A stretch of DNA of 16,139 nucleotides from JAAYXS01 sp043820985 (GTDB lineage Bacteria; Planctomycetota; Phycisphaerae; UBA1845; Fen-1342): NCBI GenBank assembly GCA_043820985.1, contig JBDRDH010000115.1, positions 1 to 16,139 of the forward strand, written 5' to 3'. Numbering within the stretch: position 1 is the first letter of the stretch; every line of letters begins with the position of its first letter. Shown piece after piece: positions 1-7,333 of the stretch. Both the position numbers and the translations under genes were made by a program. The notes beneath the pieces are model-generated. The model was not told the DNA's origin. It saw only the letters and a program-made list of their open reading frames with translations, and ran no database searches.

Positions 1-668
1 GTCTCCGGCGGCAGATGGTCACGATCGTCGCCAATCTGCACGTAGATCGTCTCGGCGTTCGGATGGATCCTGACCAGCAGATCCGCTCCGTGGCGTGCTT
101 CATCTGCAGCCCCCGCCAACTGTAATGCCGCCACACAGTACGAGGTCGTGATCATGTGCTTGAGCCGATCGCCGGCGTCGTGCCACCCGCCTCTCAGATC
201 CACGCGCGCCCCCGTCACCGTATCAATCGCATCCTGCTGATGGCACTTTTTGCCCGTTACCGGATTATCGCCGCACCGCTGCAAACGCATGAATTCCAGT
301 AGCTTCCCCGGCACATCCTGATACGCCTCTTTGCCGATCGTAAAAGTCTGTGACTGCACCTCGCCGAACCTGATCCGATACCGCCCCGGCGTCGTCAACG
401 CCGTGAAGTCCAGGCGATAGTTGTGCTTGAACGGCCCCCACGCCCCCGCGTCCGCCCCGATGTCCGCCGTAAATTCACCCACCGTGAAATCACCACTCAG
501 CGGTTCATCACTCGACAGCAGTGCCACTTTCGGATCATCCGGCAGATACCCAATCTGGTTCACGCGTATCCAGGCTTCACCAACAGCCGGCACAACTCCC
601 CCCCAGATTCCCACCAGCAGCACTACCAGCCACCCCATGCCGACTAGTTGACGGTTCCATTTCACCAT
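1..668 (-). CDS. Glycoside hydrolase family 9 glycanase (endoglucanase-like), N-terminal part, cut by left window edge
   Basis: The minus-strand reading frame is open from the left edge to the start, giving about 222 residues of an incomplete protein. Residues 1-30 form a signal peptide with a long hydrophobic core. Residues 33-112 look like the CelD-type Ig-like domain that precedes many GH9 catalytic domains (it opens WIRVNQIGYLPDD). The catalytic domain then begins, with QRCG near 130, the hallmark GGWHDAGD at 160-167 and YVQIGDD at 209-215. In GH9 the two aspartates of DAGD (164 and 167) position and activate the nucleophilic water; the acid glutamate lies further on, outside the window. 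I chose the ATG at 668 because GAGGGA lies four bases upstream; an in-frame ATG at 680 has no such site. It is the last gene of the exported-hydrolase operon, 30 bases after the amidase stop. The likely substrate is a beta-glucan or related glycan; exact specificity cannot be read. Confidence 0.9.
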   Translation of the reverse strand, partial: MVKWNRQLVGMGWLVVLLVGIWGGVVPAVGEAWIRVNQIGYLPDDPKVALLSSDEPLSGDFTVGEFTADIGADAGAWGPFKHNYRLDFTALTTPGRYRIRFGEVQSQTFTIGKEAYQDVPGKLLEFMRLQRCGDNPVTGKKCHQQDAIDTVTGARVDLRGGWHDAGDRLKHMITTSYCVAALQLAGAADEARHGADLLVRIHPNAETIYVQIGDDRDHLPPE

Positions 669-698
669 TGCATCCCTCATCAATCCGATACTGGCTTG

Positions 699-1700
699 TT
701 AGTGGATCAACTCTTCCGCGCCCACCACCACGCGCTCCCAGTCAAACGCCGGCCCCGGGTCCACCTTGCCCGCGGTAATATGCCAATGCCCGAGCAGACC
801 ACTGAATTCCGCCAACTCCTCCGCCGGCAGAACTTCGGCCCTCACCTGTCCGGACTCATCACGCGGATAATCCGGCCTGATCCGCGGTAATACCTGGCAC
901 AACGTCGCCGTCAACTTGATCAACGACTCATATTGCGCCTCGGTAAAATCATACTGCCGCAGTTCGCGACCGTTGATTACGCCGGTAAACAGCTCCCCGC
1001 GCGCCGGTCGCGCGACATAACCCGGCGTGCGAATTCCGGTATCCCCTAACGACGCCGGGAAGGTCACCTGGATGCGCCCCGCCGCGTCCGCTCCATACCA
1101 CTCGTCGAGGGTTTCCATGTCGTCGTACGCGCCGATATTGGCAATCTCCACGCCCACGCTACGATCGTTGGCTGTACCGGCATGCCAGGCCCGCTCCTTC
1201 AAATCCAGCGTCTGGTAAATCGTGCCATCCACATCCAGCATGAAATGGACGCTCAACCCGCGCTGGTCCTGCAAGACCTCAAAACACCGCCGTGCTGTGC
1301 CACAGGCGTCGTAGTGCAACACAAACAAGTCCACCCACTCCGCCAGCAATTCCCGGTTCCAACCCGCGGCCCGCACTTCCGCCAACACCTCCCCCGGCAG
1401 GTGCCGCCGAAATGATCCATAACGGATCGGATCATCACTGACCGGATTCGCCGGCCTGGCCCGTTCCGGCGTAAAACGACACTCGGCCCGATAGGCGTCA
1501 TAGCCCCCCGGATCAAGCCACAACACCACCGGCGCTCCCGTGTGATACAACTCTCCACAGACCACGATCTCATCCCCCAACCGTTGCAAAGGCGCACCAG
1601 GCCGCTCGTGAATGCCTCCACCCACACAACCGTATAAAAGCGTAAGCGTTAACAGCATCGCCATCCGCGCCAGCCAGCCCGGAGATACCCAAGCATTCAT
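699..1700 (-). CDS. Lipoprotein N-acetylmuramoyl-L-alanine amidase-fold protein (Amidase_2/PGRP family)
   Basis: A 333-residue protein with a hydrophobic N-terminus ending in LLYGC at 21-25, an acceptable lipobox that predicts an exported, lipid-anchored protein. Residues 120-320 carry the Amidase_2 (AmpD/PGRP) pattern: VLHYDA with His129, a FMLDVDGTIYQTLD strand, AWHAG with His173, SVGVEIANIG with Glu185, and a C-terminal HWHITAGKVDPGPAFDW block with His305/His307 and Asp314. In AmpD-type enzymes two His and one acidic or Cys residue bind zinc to cleave the MurNAc-L-Ala amide bond. Residues 30-115 are an N-terminal extension I do not recognise, and 190-250 form an insertion. GGAG six bases before the ATG supports this start. 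It sits 29 bases after the GH38-like gene and 30 before the GH9 start. The fold is well supported. Activity on peptidoglycan is likely, but a recognition-only role is possible. Confidence 0.85.
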   Translation of the reverse strand: MNAWVSPGWLARMAMLLTLTLLYGCVGGGIHERPGAPLQRLGDEIVVCGELYHTGAPVVLWLDPGGYDAYRAECRFTPERARPANPVSDDPIRYGSFRRHLPGEVLAEVRAAGWNRELLAEWVDLFVLHYDACGTARRCFEVLQDQRGLSVHFMLDVDGTIYQTLDLKERAWHAGTANDRSVGVEIANIGAYDDMETLDEWYGADAAGRIQVTFPASLGDTGIRTPGYVARPARGELFTGVINGRELRQYDFTEAQYESLIKLTATLCQVLPRIRPDYPRDESGQVRAEVLPAEELAEFSGLLGHWHITAGKVDPGPAFDWERVVVGAEELIH

Positions 1701-1729
1701 CTATTGCTCCAGCTAGAGTGCGTTATAGT

Positions 1730-3523
1730 TCATCGATCAGTGGATCCCATCGGCCGCACTTCAATAGTAAATTCCAGTACTTCTTCCTCTCCCGGAAACG
1801 CCTCGTTAAAAGTCAGTTGGCGCTCCGTTCCATCCTTGAAGTGTGCCTGCCGCGACTGCGTCAGACACAACGCAAAAATCCAGTTGGGATAGTGTTGGGG
1901 AGATACGCAGAACCCCAGCGGTACATCCGCCACGATCTCCACGCCATCCAGCCGCGACGCCCAGGCCGAAAACCAGCCGTTGTGCAACTCTCCATCCAGC
2001 CGTTCATCCGGAAGACGCACCCACCCCCTGGCCGTCTGGACCCGCGGGCGCAATTCGCCGGCGGGCGTCTGCACCGGCCAGGCCCACACCACCTTGGCAT
2101 CATCCCCCAGCTTCCGCCGATCGATGCGGTGCCGAAATTGCCACACCCCCTCGGCATTTCGCCGGGGCGGCAGGGCCGTCCAGACATCCGCCGGCAGCGG
2201 CGTAAGTTTCTGCCCCACAAACTGCCAGATCCCAATCCCATCCGCCAGGTACAGGCCATTCGGTGCCAGCGCCCCATCATGCTCGACCGCCAGTTGCGTC
2301 TCTTTTCCGTCGACCGGTCGTTCCTCCCACTGGCCGGGCAGTGCCTTGACCATCGCGGCCTGGTCGAGATTGTGTCGCAGCGCCTGTTCCTCGGTCAGCA
2401 GCTTGGGCCACGGCGGTCCCAGTCCGAACGTATGACCACACAGCGCCAGGTAGTTCCGCACCGCCGGATCCGCCCCGGTCAGTCTGGCCAGGCGAAACTG
2501 GACCTCCGCCGCGCGCATGCGTCGCACCGAAGTCGGTACCGATAGCTTGACGCGATCCCAGGCACCGCCAAAGTCACCCCGATAGGTCGGTATTGTTATG
2601 GCTTTATCTGCCAGCAGGTCCTCAAAAAACGCCGCGGGAGTGGATATCACTATCTCCGGCCCTGCCTTGGCGGCGTTCCATTCCTGGGCATAGCGCCCCA
2701 ATCTGTTTGCTGAACCCAGCCCCCAGTTATCGAACGCCGACAACACCAGAATCCGATCAAACGCGTAACCGCGCTGCTCGTAACCGGCCAGCATTTCGCG
2801 AATACCTTGGCGCATGATCGCCAGCCCGTCCTCACCCTTGAATCGCTTGGGATTAAAAAACCGCGCTGTGTCCGGATCAAAGCCCATCTCGGTAAACGCT
2901 TCCGTGTAACCCTTCGCCGAGATCCACGTCAGCACGCGCTCGCCGGTAGGGGCCTCCCACCAGAACGGCGTATTGCAGTATTTCTCGGGTATTGGCGGCG
3001 TAAAGCCCTGATTGACGCCCAATACCAGATATTTCACACCGGCGTTCGCCAGAAACCGTGGCATATCAGCCGGATGACCAGGCACGTCGTTCAGCACGGC
3101 CCATTCCAGCGTCAAACCCTCCCGCCGCGCCCAGGCCCGCGCCGGCTCGCACAGTTGCTCCATGGCCCAGGCACTCATCAGCGCGGAATGGGGTGTCACG
3201 TATGCCGCTCCGACGCCGATGCGTCCAGACCGTACGAGCTGCGCCAGCAGCTTTTGTCGCGCAACACTCGGCTTGACCGCCATCCACTGATCGAGTTGCC
3301 AGAAAGTCTCGATGTTCCAGACGTAGCTGCTATCCTCGACGGCCCGGTCAAGTGCTTCGTCTACCGCCTCGACCATCTTGGCCGCGACGGCGGACGGTGC
3401 ATCGGTAAAACCCACATCCAGATGGCTCATCGGTAGGACGTAAATGCGCTGAATCCGCGTGCTCTGCTCGTTTGGTGGACCCAGCACGACGAACATTCCC
3501 AGCATGATGGTACACAAAGCCAT
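1730..3523 (-). CDS. GH38-like (alpha-mannosidase-type / DUF5054-like) glycosidase, probably exported
   Basis: The protein has 597 residues from the ATG at 3523, chosen because AGGAG lies seven bases upstream; a longer frame would run back into the esterase gene. Residues 4-16 are hydrophobic and could be a short signal peptide or anchor. The catalytic half resembles the GH38 N-terminal fold: YVLPMSHLDVGFTDAP (His34, Asp36, as in the zinc-binding H-x-D of class II mannosidases), VWNIETFWQL near 69, and WAVLNDVPGHPADMPRFL, whose Asp146 aligns with the nucleophile/zinc-ligand region. It is followed by AGVKYLVLGVN at 161-171 and LSAFDNWG near 261-268. The C-terminal half (350-597) looks like beta-sandwich sequence. 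At about 600 residues it is shorter than typical GH38 mannosidases (800-1000), more like the bacterial DUF5054-type relatives. It is second in the hydrolase operon, 26 bases after the esterase stop. The sugar specificity is unknown. Confidence 0.75.
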   Translation of the reverse strand: MALCTIMLGMFVVLGPPNEQSTRIQRIYVLPMSHLDVGFTDAPSAVAAKMVEAVDEALDRAVEDSSYVWNIETFWQLDQWMAVKPSVARQKLLAQLVRSGRIGVGAAYVTPHSALMSAWAMEQLCEPARAWARREGLTLEWAVLNDVPGHPADMPRFLANAGVKYLVLGVNQGFTPPIPEKYCNTPFWWEAPTGERVLTWISAKGYTEAFTEMGFDPDTARFFNPKRFKGEDGLAIMRQGIREMLAGYEQRGYAFDRILVLSAFDNWGLGSANRLGRYAQEWNAAKAGPEIVISTPAAFFEDLLADKAITIPTYRGDFGGAWDRVKLSVPTSVRRMRAAEVQFRLARLTGADPAVRNYLALCGHTFGLGPPWPKLLTEEQALRHNLDQAAMVKALPGQWEERPVDGKETQLAVEHDGALAPNGLYLADGIGIWQFVGQKLTPLPADVWTALPPRRNAEGVWQFRHRIDRRKLGDDAKVVWAWPVQTPAGELRPRVQTARGWVRLPDERLDGELHNGWFSAWASRLDGVEIVADVPLGFCVSPQHYPNWIFALCLTQSRQAHFKDGTERQLTFNEAFPGEEEVLEFTIEVRPMGSTDR

Positions 3524-3549
3524 CGTTAATCTCCTGACAGGTACTAATG

Positions 3550-4308
3550 CTAACGCCGCTGCGCCAGCATCCATTCGATCACTTCGGCGTCGCCATAAGC
3601 GGCATCCCACGAGTTATGCGTCACCCCCGGCAACTCGCTATAACGCACGCTACCGCCGGCGGCCCGCACCGCCGCGACCATCTCGCGCGACCGCTCCACC
3701 GAGACAGCCGGATCCGCGTCCCCATGAAAGCACCAGATCGGCAGCCTCGCCAGTCTCTTGGCATCGGCCGGATCGCCACCGCCGCAGATTGGCACCAGCG
3801 CGCAGAACTTCTCCGGGCAGCGGGCTCCCAGCGACCACGTACCATAGCCACCCAGTGATAAACCGGTGAGCACGATGCGCTCCGGATCGGCGTGATACTC
3901 CTGCAACGTGGCTGTCAGCGTGGCCAGCGCCAGGTCCTGCATGGCGCCTTCCCAACGTTGACCCACCGGTATCTGCGGCATGACCACCAAGGCCCCGAAA
4001 CGCTCCGGATTTTTGCGGATGGAGCGCCCCATACCCACCGTCGTGTGGAACTGACCATCATCGCCACACTCCCCCATGCCGTGCAGAAACAGGATCACCG
4101 GCCAGGATCTGTTGGGCGTATAGTCCTCGGGCACCCAGACGGCATAGCGATACTCGACACCTTCCAGTTCGATCACCTTGGGCACAAAACCGGTCTCATG
4201 CTTAGCTGGCATATGATCCTCACGCTGAGTTCTGAGGCTGGACTGGCAGCCGGTAACGCCTGTGGCACTGACTGCCGCGACTAACGTCATGAGTCTGATT
4301 GATCGCAT
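3550..4308 (-). CDS. Lipoprotein alpha/beta-hydrolase (esterase, LpqC/Esterase D-like)
   Basis: A 252-residue protein. The N-terminus MRSIRLMTLVAAVSATGVTGC has a basic start, a hydrophobic stretch and a VTGC lipobox (Cys21), so it is predicted to be a lipoprotein facing the periplasm or outside. The alpha/beta-hydrolase core is clear: WPVILFLHGMGE near 69-80 (oxyanion region), LTGLSLGGYG with nucleophile Ser151, CFHGDADPAVSV with probable acid Asp199 (Asp197 is the alternative), and LPGVTHNSW with His231. This type cleaves small acyl or feruloyl/acetyl esters and is common beside glycoside hydrolases, where it removes ester decorations. The ATG at 4308 is preferred over an in-frame GTG at 4335 because it places the lipobox signal directly at the N-terminus and has CGGAG ten bases upstream. 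It is the first gene of the leftward operon and divergent from the NlpC/P60 gene. Substrate is inference. Confidence 0.85.
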   Translation of the reverse strand: MRSIRLMTLVAAVSATGVTGCQSSLRTQREDHMPAKHETGFVPKVIELEGVEYRYAVWVPEDYTPNRSWPVILFLHGMGECGDDGQFHTTVGMGRSIRKNPERFGALVVMPQIPVGQRWEGAMQDLALATLTATLQEYHADPERIVLTGLSLGGYGTWSLGARCPEKFCALVPICGGGDPADAKRLARLPIWCFHGDADPAVSVERSREMVAAVRAAGGSVRYSELPGVTHNSWDAAYGDAEVIEWMLAQRR

Positions 4309-4351
4309 TGGGTAATCACTCCGGGACATCTCCACGCGTGACTGTAGCCAG

Positions 4352-4379
4352 ATTATCGCGGAAACCCCGCCCTGGTCGA
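4352..4379 (-). promoter_or_regulatory. Candidate sigma70-type promoter for the leftward hydrolase operon
   Basis: Read on the minus strand, TCGACC (4379-4374; 4 of 6 against the consensus -35) is followed after 16 bases by GATAAT (4357-4352; 5 of 6 against the consensus -10). Transcription would begin about 35-40 bases before the esterase ATG at 4308. It lies in the 146-base divergent gap, in an otherwise GC-rich stretch. Hexamer matches alone are weak evidence. Confidence 0.3.
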
Positions 4380-4388
4380 GCCATGTCT

Positions 4389-4416
4389 TTGCTTTTGGAG
4401 GCCGGCCATGTAGACT
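4389..4416 (+). promoter_or_regulatory. Weak candidate promoter for the NlpC/P60 gene
   Basis: TTGCTT (4389-4394) and TAGACT (4411-4416) are separated by 16 bases on the plus strand, ending about 39 bases before the GTG start at 4455. The matches are 3 of 6 and 4 of 6. It is the best pair I found in the gap, but it is a weak call. Confidence 0.2.
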
Positions 4417-4443
4417 CGCTGAGAGTTACCCCACGGGGCCGGC

Positions 4444-4448
4444 AGGAG
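4444..4448 (+). promoter_or_regulatory. Ribosome binding site that decides a GTG start
   Basis: AGGAG stands six bases before the GTG at 4455. Longer in-frame starts exist (TTG at 4299, ATG at 4383) but have no such site, and the TTG would overlap the divergent esterase start. The GTG also puts the hydrophobic export segment at residues 7-20. Confidence 0.7.
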
Positions 4449-4454
4449 AATGAT

Positions 4455-6143
4455 GTGAGCAGTGGACACGGCTTATTGACGGTAACGGTGATATTGTTGG
4501 GCATCGGTACAGTGATGGGAGGGGCTCCCATCGATAAGACCATCCAGGCGGCCATCGATGAGTTCGGGCCACTCTGGTCACCCCCCGCCGGTGAGTTGAC
4601 CGGCTGGGTGATCGGCATCGATCCCGTCGACGCTGACGGCCCGAATCCCAGCCAGCGCACCAGCCACTTGAACATGCTCACCGCTGGTCACTTGTATCAC
4701 TTCGTGCAGAAGGCCGGCGGCAGGCCCGTATTGACCCGCGTTGATGACACGTTGGCCACCGCCGATCCGTCCATGACCCGGGACTCGCGCGCCACGGCCG
4801 CCGCCGCCGCCAATTGCGACTTGTGCATCTCGATCCGCTTCGAGCCGAAACCTGGATCGGGCGACGCGGATATCCTGGCAACGCTGCGCTCGTCTGAATC
4901 AACGACTCACACTATACACTTTGCATGCGACGATTCTGACCAACCCGTGGATGTCGCCGCGCGTCATGCCTGCCATGAGCACGCCCGCCGTCTGTATCAG
5001 GCCCTCAGCCAGTATTGTGCTGACCGTAAGCCCGCCTCCGCTGACGGCGGCCAGAGTTTTGACTTCTCTGGCCCGACTGCCGGCAGCCGGCTGGAACGCC
5101 TGGGCCGCTCTATCTGGCCCGCTGGCGATCTGCCGCCCAAACAACTGGATTGGTTCTGCCGCGCGTTCTCTCGCGCCGCCATCGCCAACCAAAGCCTGGT
5201 GTATTTTGATGTCACCGCTGCCGTCGAGAATGACATCGTGGTAATACGTGGCCGGACCAACACGCCAGTGATTGTCTCAGGCTTGATGGAAACCCTCCAA
5301 GGCGTCGGCTTCGAGCAGGTGCGCAGCGAGGTCCAGTCCCTGCCCGATCACCAGCGCCTGGGGCAACAACTCTTCGGTGTCTGTCGCGTGCCGATGGCCA
5401 TGACCTATGACCAGCCGGGTGGTCGTGGCCGACCACAAACGCAACTCTTGTTTGGCGAGCCGGTGTTTCTGATGCAAGCCGCCATGGATGACTACCTGCT
5501 GCATGGCGGCGATGGCTACTGGGGCTGGGTTAACCGGGCCGCCATTCAACGTATTACCACCGATCAATTCAATGCGTACATGCAACTGCCGGAAGGCATA
5601 GTCATGACCGATGTTGCCGTCGCCGGGACAATCATCCCGCGTGGCTCCCGTGTGCGCGTCACGCGGCAGGAACCGGATCAATGCTTCGTCTTAATGCCGG
5701 ATGACACGCGGCGGGCAGTACCGGCGGAGTTCATCAAGGCGGTTGATCGATTGGACACGGCCAGTGCCAGAGTTCGCGCCGCGCTGGATCTCTTGTATGT
5801 GCCTTATGTCTTTGGTGGCCGCTCGCCGGTGGGGCTGGATTGTAGTGGCCTCACGGCCAATGTCTGGACCCGCACCGGTCTCCAGCCGCCACGCGATGCG
5901 TGGCAGCAGGCCTTTGCAGGCGCCCTGGTGGCGACTCCCTGGCATCAGGCGGCGATTCAGCCTGGAGATCAGATCTTCTTCATCGACCGTAGTGGCAAAA
6001 CCTATCACACCGGCGTGGCGCTGGGCGCGGGGTATTTCGTGCATGCGGCCCCGCCCTGCGTGCAGATCGGCAGCCTCAACAGTGATGATCCGTTATACGA
6101 TGAGTATTCCGCCCAGACCTTCTTCATAGCCAAACGCCCCTGA
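4455..6143 (+). CDS. Exported NlpC/P60 (C40) cell-wall peptidase fused to a degenerate Amidase_3 domain and SH3-like domains
   Basis: The protein has 562 residues from the GTG start. Residues 7-22 are a hydrophobic export segment. Residues 50-185 follow the Amidase_3 pattern: WVIGIDP at 51-57, an amphipathic helix, PVLTRVDD at 91-98, an SRATAAAAAN helix, and DLCISIR at 122-128. However, the first and last zinc histidines are missing (DPGHGG has become DPVDAD and SIHAN has become SIRFE), and I see no clear glutamate ligand, so this domain is probably inactive. Residues 245-305 are an unassigned alpha/beta segment. SH3b-like sequence follows at about 310-367 (LLFGEPVFLM, GYWGWV), with a second one at 385-432. 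The C-terminal NlpC/P60 domain (436-560) has Cys463 in LDCSGL, His518 in YHTGVALG and His530 in FVHAAP, the expected triad. Such enzymes cut gamma-D-Glu-diamino acid bonds in peptidoglycan stems. The gene is monocistronic, divergent from the esterase operon, and abuts the kinase stop. Confidence 0.88.
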   Translation: MSSGHGLLTVTVILLGIGTVMGGAPIDKTIQAAIDEFGPLWSPPAGELTGWVIGIDPVDADGPNPSQRTSHLNMLTAGHLYHFVQKAGGRPVLTRVDDTLATADPSMTRDSRATAAAAANCDLCISIRFEPKPGSGDADILATLRSSESTTHTIHFACDDSDQPVDVAARHACHEHARRLYQALSQYCADRKPASADGGQSFDFSGPTAGSRLERLGRSIWPAGDLPPKQLDWFCRAFSRAAIANQSLVYFDVTAAVENDIVVIRGRTNTPVIVSGLMETLQGVGFEQVRSEVQSLPDHQRLGQQLFGVCRVPMAMTYDQPGGRGRPQTQLLFGEPVFLMQAAMDDYLLHGGDGYWGWVNRAAIQRITTDQFNAYMQLPEGIVMTDVAVAGTIIPRGSRVRVTRQEPDQCFVLMPDDTRRAVPAEFIKAVDRLDTASARVRAALDLLYVPYVFGGRSPVGLDCSGLTANVWTRTGLQPPRDAWQQAFAGALVATPWHQAAIQPGDQIFFIDRSGKTYHTGVALGAGYFVHAAPPCVQIGSLNSDDPLYDEYSAQTFFIAKRP

Positions 6144-7313
6144 TCAACCGCTCAGCGCCCGTACGGCCGCCACGGCCGCCCCCAATGCCGGTGCCGCGCG
6201 CAGCTTCGAGGCTCGCACAAATCCCGGCTTAAGTCGGGTCTGCCCACTCACCGTATAAGCGGCGATCATCTCGGTATCGTCCGAGTCGTGAATGAAAGCC
6301 GCCAGATGATGATCGAGCCGCTCGCTGAAAACCGCGCCGTAACGTGGATCGCCATAAATCTCCCCCAGCCGTTGTCCGATGACTACCCGCTCCAGCAAGA
6401 GCCCGCGGTAGGGGTGTTGCCGTTCAAGCTTTAGATATGCATCCGCGCGCTGAACGTTCTCGGCGCGCCCGTTCTTGATCGTCCATAGGCGCTCAAAGAT
6501 CAACTCTGCCAACACCAGCGCCGCCGTGTCCAGCCACGCCCGGGCTATGGAGCAGCCCCGCGCCGCGGCGACCTCCGGAAAAACATCGTCATCCGCCCCG
6601 GTCCAGAATGCGTCATATACGCGATTCAACGAGCTTGCCGACACCAGCTTCTCAAATGTCGGCCCCAACGCACAGCGCATCTGCCAGCTTTTCTGAATCC
6701 ACGACTTGGCATCATCAAAGGCTACCAAATCACCCCGCAATTTCAGCGCGTCGGCGATACCCGTTCCACAGCCGGCGTAATACGCACTGTTAACATCCCG
6801 GAACAATCCGGCCACCGCATACTGCTCGCCCAGTCCGCAATAGTCAGCATCACTACCCAGCGCGGCCACCGGCGAGATCAGTTCCACTCCAGAATCGTCG
6901 AGTGCCTGCTCCAACATCTCAAGAAAACAGGGAATCCGGGGTCCGTTGTTAATCACACAAATCCCGCGTCCATCCGGCGTCTTCAGCCCCGGCATGCCCA
7001 TGCCAACCAGCACGCGCCGCATCTTGCACGCCCGCGCGACCGCCCCGATCGTCTCGGCCGCCGCTGTTACCCACAAGCGTCCCTGCGCGGCTTCCGCCGG
7101 CGATAGCTCAATATTGTCGTTATTCCACTGTGCTAACTGTTCATTGATCGGCGTCGGCGTAAAAGCCTCAACGGAAGGATATACCCGCGCCGCCGACTCC
7201 GCGCGCAGCTCAAAAGTGGTTGGTCGCGCCAGGTCATCGCATTCGACCGCGTGCGCCTTCACCTCCGTGGCACCCCCATCCACACCGATCAGTAAAGTAT
7301 TCATTGAGTTCAT
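6144..7313 (-). CDS. ASKHA-fold sugar kinase (ROK/BadF-type, N-acetylhexosamine kinase-like)
   Basis: A 389-residue protein, probably cytoplasmic. Residues 7-20 (LLIGVDGGATEVKA) form the phosphate-1 loop of the actin-like ATPase superfamily. GMGMPG at 104-109, then SDADYCGLGE at 154-163, then YAGCGTGIAD at 179-188, follow the order of ROK kinases (G-x-G-x-PG; ND-A...GE; GTGI). On that alignment Asp155 replaces the catalytic Asp of the ND pair. The ROK zinc motif (CxCGxxGC) and any helix-turn-helix are absent. The C-terminus LRAAPALGAAVAAVRAL is also typical of the superfamily. It should phosphorylate a sugar, and N-acetylglucosamine or a relative is the obvious guess from the neighbours. GGGA lies eight bases before the ATG at 7313; an ATG at 7304 is the alternative. 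It follows the glycosyltransferase by 20 bases, and its stop abuts the convergent NlpC/P60 stop. Confidence 0.72.
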   Translation of the reverse strand: MNSMNTLLIGVDGGATEVKAHAVECDDLARPTTFELRAESAARVYPSVEAFTPTPINEQLAQWNNDNIELSPAEAAQGRLWVTAAAETIGAVARACKMRRVLVGMGMPGLKTPDGRGICVINNGPRIPCFLEMLEQALDDSGVELISPVAALGSDADYCGLGEQYAVAGLFRDVNSAYYAGCGTGIADALKLRGDLVAFDDAKSWIQKSWQMRCALGPTFEKLVSASSLNRVYDAFWTGADDDVFPEVAAARGCSIARAWLDTAALVLAELIFERLWTIKNGRAENVQRADAYLKLERQHPYRGLLLERVVIGQRLGEIYGDPRYGAVFSERLDHHLAAFIHDSDDTEMIAAYTVSGQTRLKPGFVRASKLRAAPALGAAVAAVRALSG

Positions 7314-7333
7314 GCGCGCGATCCCATGACCGT

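Noticed and set aside
1718..2545. 275-residue plus-strand reading frame opposite the GH38-like gene
   Set aside because: Low-complexity Arg/Pro/His-rich translation antisense to a real gene, with no plausible domain.
2807..3436. 209-residue plus-strand reading frame
   Set aside because: Antisense to the best conserved part of the GH38-like gene; no family match and no convincing ribosome site.
4299..4454. Longer N-terminus for the NlpC/P60 protein from a TTG at 4299
   Set aside because: It would overlap the divergent esterase start, lacks a ribosome site and buries the export segment at residues 59-72.
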